7,381 nt of DNA, from assembly GCA_023247155.1 (NCBI GenBank), contig JAHFGZ010000049.1, forward strand, positions 1 through 7,381, in the 5' to 3' direction. Origin of the DNA: Candidatus Omnitrophota bacterium (lineage in GTDB: Bacteria > Omnitrophota > Gorgyraeia > Aquiviventales > Aquiviventaceae). Made by a program: the position numbers and the translations under genes. Shown here one piece after another: positions 5,945 through 7,381 of this stretch; positions within the stretch are counted from its first letter, which is position 1, and every line of letters starts with the position of its first letter. The notes under the pieces are model-generated. The model saw nothing but the letters and a program-made list of their open reading frames with translations, was not told the DNA's origin and did no database searches.

Positions 5945-6193
5945 ATGGCAGAGGCTGTCGCGGATCGGGTGCGGGCGATCATCGCCGAGCAGCTGGGCGT
6001 CAAGCTGGAAGAGGTCACGGATGCCGCCTCCTTCATCGAGGACCTCGGGGCGGACTCGCTCGACACGGTCGAGCTCGTCATGGCGCTGGAGGAGGAGTTC
6101 GGCATCGAGATCCCCGACGAGGACGCCGAGAAGATGAGCTCGGTGGGCGAGGCCATCAAGTACATCGAGTCGAAGACTGCCAGCGCGAAATAG
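5945..6193 (+). CDS. acpP: Acyl carrier protein
   Basis: Small acidic cytosolic carrier (82 residues) that holds growing acyl chains as thioesters on a 4'-phosphopantetheine arm during fatty-acid synthesis. The attachment residue is Ser38 in GADSLDTVEL. The protein is predicted to be the usual four-helix bundle, and the highly acidic helix II and the segment EEEFGIEIPDEDAEK are typical of fatty-acid rather than secondary-metabolite carriers. It needs a phosphopantetheinyl transferase (AcpS) not seen here. It sits between fabG and fabF, its direct enzyme partners. ATG 5945 is fixed by the AAGGAGGA site just upstream. A hairpin with a short T run follows the stop, so transcription may partly end here. 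The length and motifs are standard and the assignment is very secure. Confidence 0.97.
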   Translation: MAEAVADRVRAIIAEQLGVKLEEVTDAASFIEDLGADSLDTVELVMALEEEFGIEIPDEDAEKMSSVGEAIKYIESKTASAK

Positions 6194-6220
6194 CCAGCCG
6201 TACAATTGGTATGAGGTGTT

Positions 6221-6255
6221 CGGACGTCCCGCCAGCGGCGGGACGTTCGGCTTTT
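6221..6255 (+). terminator. Hairpin with short T run between acpP and fabF: partial terminator or attenuator
   Basis: The left arm CGGACGTCCCGCC (6221-6233) pairs with 6237-6249 across 13 positions, twelve Watson-Crick and one G-U, around a three-base loop (AGC). It is followed by GC and then TTTT at 6252-6255. The stem is strong but the T run is short, so incomplete termination is more likely than a full stop. The T run lies directly upstream of the fabF Shine-Dalgarno, so the structure could also affect fabF translation or protect the 3' end of acpP mRNA. Confidence 0.65.
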
Positions 6256-6256
6256 A

Positions 6257-6263
6257 GAGAGGT
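6257..6263 (+). promoter_or_regulatory. Shine-Dalgarno site of fabF
   Basis: GAGAGGT, with AGAGG as the core, ends three bases before the ATG at 6267 and supports that start. It lies immediately after the T run of the acpP-fabF hairpin, so folding and ribosome loading may interact. Confidence 0.6.
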
Positions 6264-6266
6264 GCG

Positions 6267-7381
6267 ATGAAACGCGTGGTGGTGACGGGGCTTGGCGCGG
6301 TGACGCCGGTGGGCAACGACGTGCCCGCCATGTGGCGGGCGCTCTGTGCCGGTGAGAGCGGGGTCGGCCGGATCACCAGCTTCGACGCCGGCGGGCACGA
6401 GTCCCAAATCGCGGCGGAGGTCAAGGGATTCGACCCCGCCCTCTACCTGAACCCCAAAGAGGTGAAGCGCACGGAGCGGTTCGTGCAGTTCGCCATCGCC
6501 GCCGGCAAGCAGGCGGCGGCGGACGCGGGCCTGTCCGGCGCGCCCGCGGACCCGTTTCGGTTCGGGGTCGTCATCGGCACCGGCATCGGGAGCATGCACC
6601 TCATCGAGCAGCAGCACAGCACCATCGTGGCGAAGGGGCCCAAGCGGCTCAGCCCGTTCATGATCCCGATGCTCATCTGCAACATGGCGCCGGGCCAGAT
6701 GGCGATAGACCTGGGGTGGAAGGGCCCGAACTTCTGCACGACGACCGCCTGCGCCTCTGGCGCGCACGGGATCGGGGAGGCGTTCCGGGTCATCCAGCGC
6801 GGCCTGGCCGACGTCATGCTGGGCGGCGGCACCGAAAGCTGCATCACGCCCCTGACGGTCGGCGGCTTCTGCGCCCTCATGGCGCTCTCCCGCCGCAATG
6901 ACGCGCCGGCCAAGGCGAGCCGCCCCTTCGACAAGGAGCGGGACGGCTTCGTCATGGGCGAGGGCGCCGGCGTTCTCGTCCTGGAGGAGCTGGGGCACGC
7001 CAAGCGCCGGGGGGCGCGGATCTACGCCGAGATGGTCGGCTACGGGGCGACGGCGGACGCCTTCCACATGACGGCGCCCGACCCGGAGGGGGCGGGGGCG
7101 GCCAAGGCGATGGCGCTGGCGCTGGAGGACGCGCGGATGAGCCCCGGCCAGGTGACCTACCTCAACGCGCACGGGACCTCCACCCAGCTCAACGACAAGA
7201 TCGAGACGCTGGCCATCAAGGCGACGTTCAAGGATGCCGCCAAGCGGGTGGCGGTCTCGTCCACGAAATCGATGACGGGGCACCTCATCGGAGGGGCCGG
7301 CGGGGTCGAGGGGGTCATCTCCGTGCTCGCCATCCGGGACGGCGTGATGCCGCCGACGATCAACTACGAGCACCCGGACCC
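6267..7381 (+). CDS. fabF: 3-oxoacyl-[acyl-carrier-protein] synthase II FabF, 3'-truncated by window edge
   Basis: Condensing enzyme (KAS II) that joins malonyl-ACP to an acyl-ACP, releasing CO2 and extending the chain by two carbons. The frame from ATG 6267 is open to the window end (371 codons) without interruption. The thiolase-fold Cys-His-His triad is complete: Cys162 in TTACASGAHG, His302 in NAHGTST and His339 in STKSMTGHL, with Lys334 also present. These sit one residue below the E. coli FabF numbers, so the N-terminus is full and about 40 C-terminal residues are missing, including the gating Phe near the end. The Cys-His-His set separates it from FabH-type enzymes (Cys-His-Asn), and the clear resemblance to FabF rather than FabB fits its place after acpP. 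It is read from AGAGG just upstream, and its expression may be damped by the hairpin before it. Confidence 0.96.
   Translation, partial: MKRVVVTGLGAVTPVGNDVPAMWRALCAGESGVGRITSFDAGGHESQIAAEVKGFDPALYLNPKEVKRTERFVQFAIAAGKQAAADAGLSGAPADPFRFGVVIGTGIGSMHLIEQQHSTIVAKGPKRLSPFMIPMLICNMAPGQMAIDLGWKGPNFCTTTACASGAHGIGEAFRVIQRGLADVMLGGGTESCITPLTVGGFCALMALSRRNDAPAKASRPFDKERDGFVMGEGAGVLVLEELGHAKRRGARIYAEMVGYGATADAFHMTAPDPEGAGAAKAMALALEDARMSPGQVTYLNAHGTSTQLNDKIETLAIKATFKDAAKRVAVSSTKSMTGHLIGGAGGVEGVISVLAIRDGVMPPTINYEHPD

Noticed and set aside
6178..6206. TACAAT at 6201-6206 after acpP as a fabF promoter
   Set aside because: The -10 match is good and resembles the one before fabG, but no acceptable -35 lies 16-18 bases upstream, and the hairpin at 6221 would sit in the leader. 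Kept only as a weak possibility.
6156..7373. Open frame on the - strand opposite fabF and the end of acpP
   Set aside because: Codon-aligned antisense of fabF with biased, domain-free composition; a product of high GC at third positions.
1..7381. CRISPR array, tRNA, rRNA, intact insertion sequence or phage genes
   Set aside because: No regularly spaced repeats, cloverleaf or rRNA-like stretches, transposase or phage proteins are seen on either strand.

Overview
The window is a GC-rich stretch (about two thirds G+C by eye, strong G/C at third codon positions) of bacterial chromosome. It is almost fully coding, with every supported gene on the + strand. Genes are closely spaced and there is no gap over 300 bases. 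The content suggests a free-living bacterium with a type II fatty-acid synthase and many two-component systems. The style recalls GC-rich environmental or candidate-phylum lineages (for example Rokubacteria/NC10-like or Deltaproteobacteria-like), but no marker here fixes the taxonomy and that is only an impression.

Region 1 (2-5090) is a signalling cluster arranged as two kinase/regulator pairs. First comes the 3' part of a membrane GAF histidine kinase, then a stand-alone CheY-like receiver. Next is a complete polytopic-membrane GAF histidine kinase, followed with zero spacing by a receiver-HD-GYP response regulator, a predicted c-di-GMP phosphodiesterase. The two kinases share their layout (membrane part, GAF, HisKA, HATPase) and look like diverged copies. 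The HD-GYP output suggests that at least the second pair turns a membrane or cytoplasmic cue into a change in c-di-GMP level.

Region 2 (about 5091-7381) is a fatty-acid synthesis cluster: fabG (3-ketoacyl-ACP reductase), acpP (acyl carrier protein) and fabF (3-ketoacyl-ACP synthase II, cut by the window edge). These encode the carrier, the condensing enzyme and the first reductase of the elongation cycle. No fabD or fabH lies immediately upstream.

The non-coding signals are the most notable part. A 22-nt repeat (19/22 identical) sits at the 3' end of both response-regulator genes and contains the TAG stop codon of each. A near-consensus sigma-70 promoter (TTGACA, 16 nt, TATACT) lies inside fabG where the codons are unusually AT-rich. 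acpP has a strong Shine-Dalgarno sequence, and a 13-bp hairpin with a short T run lies between acpP and fabF. Together these could let ACP be made in excess of its neighbours, but this is inference from sequence.
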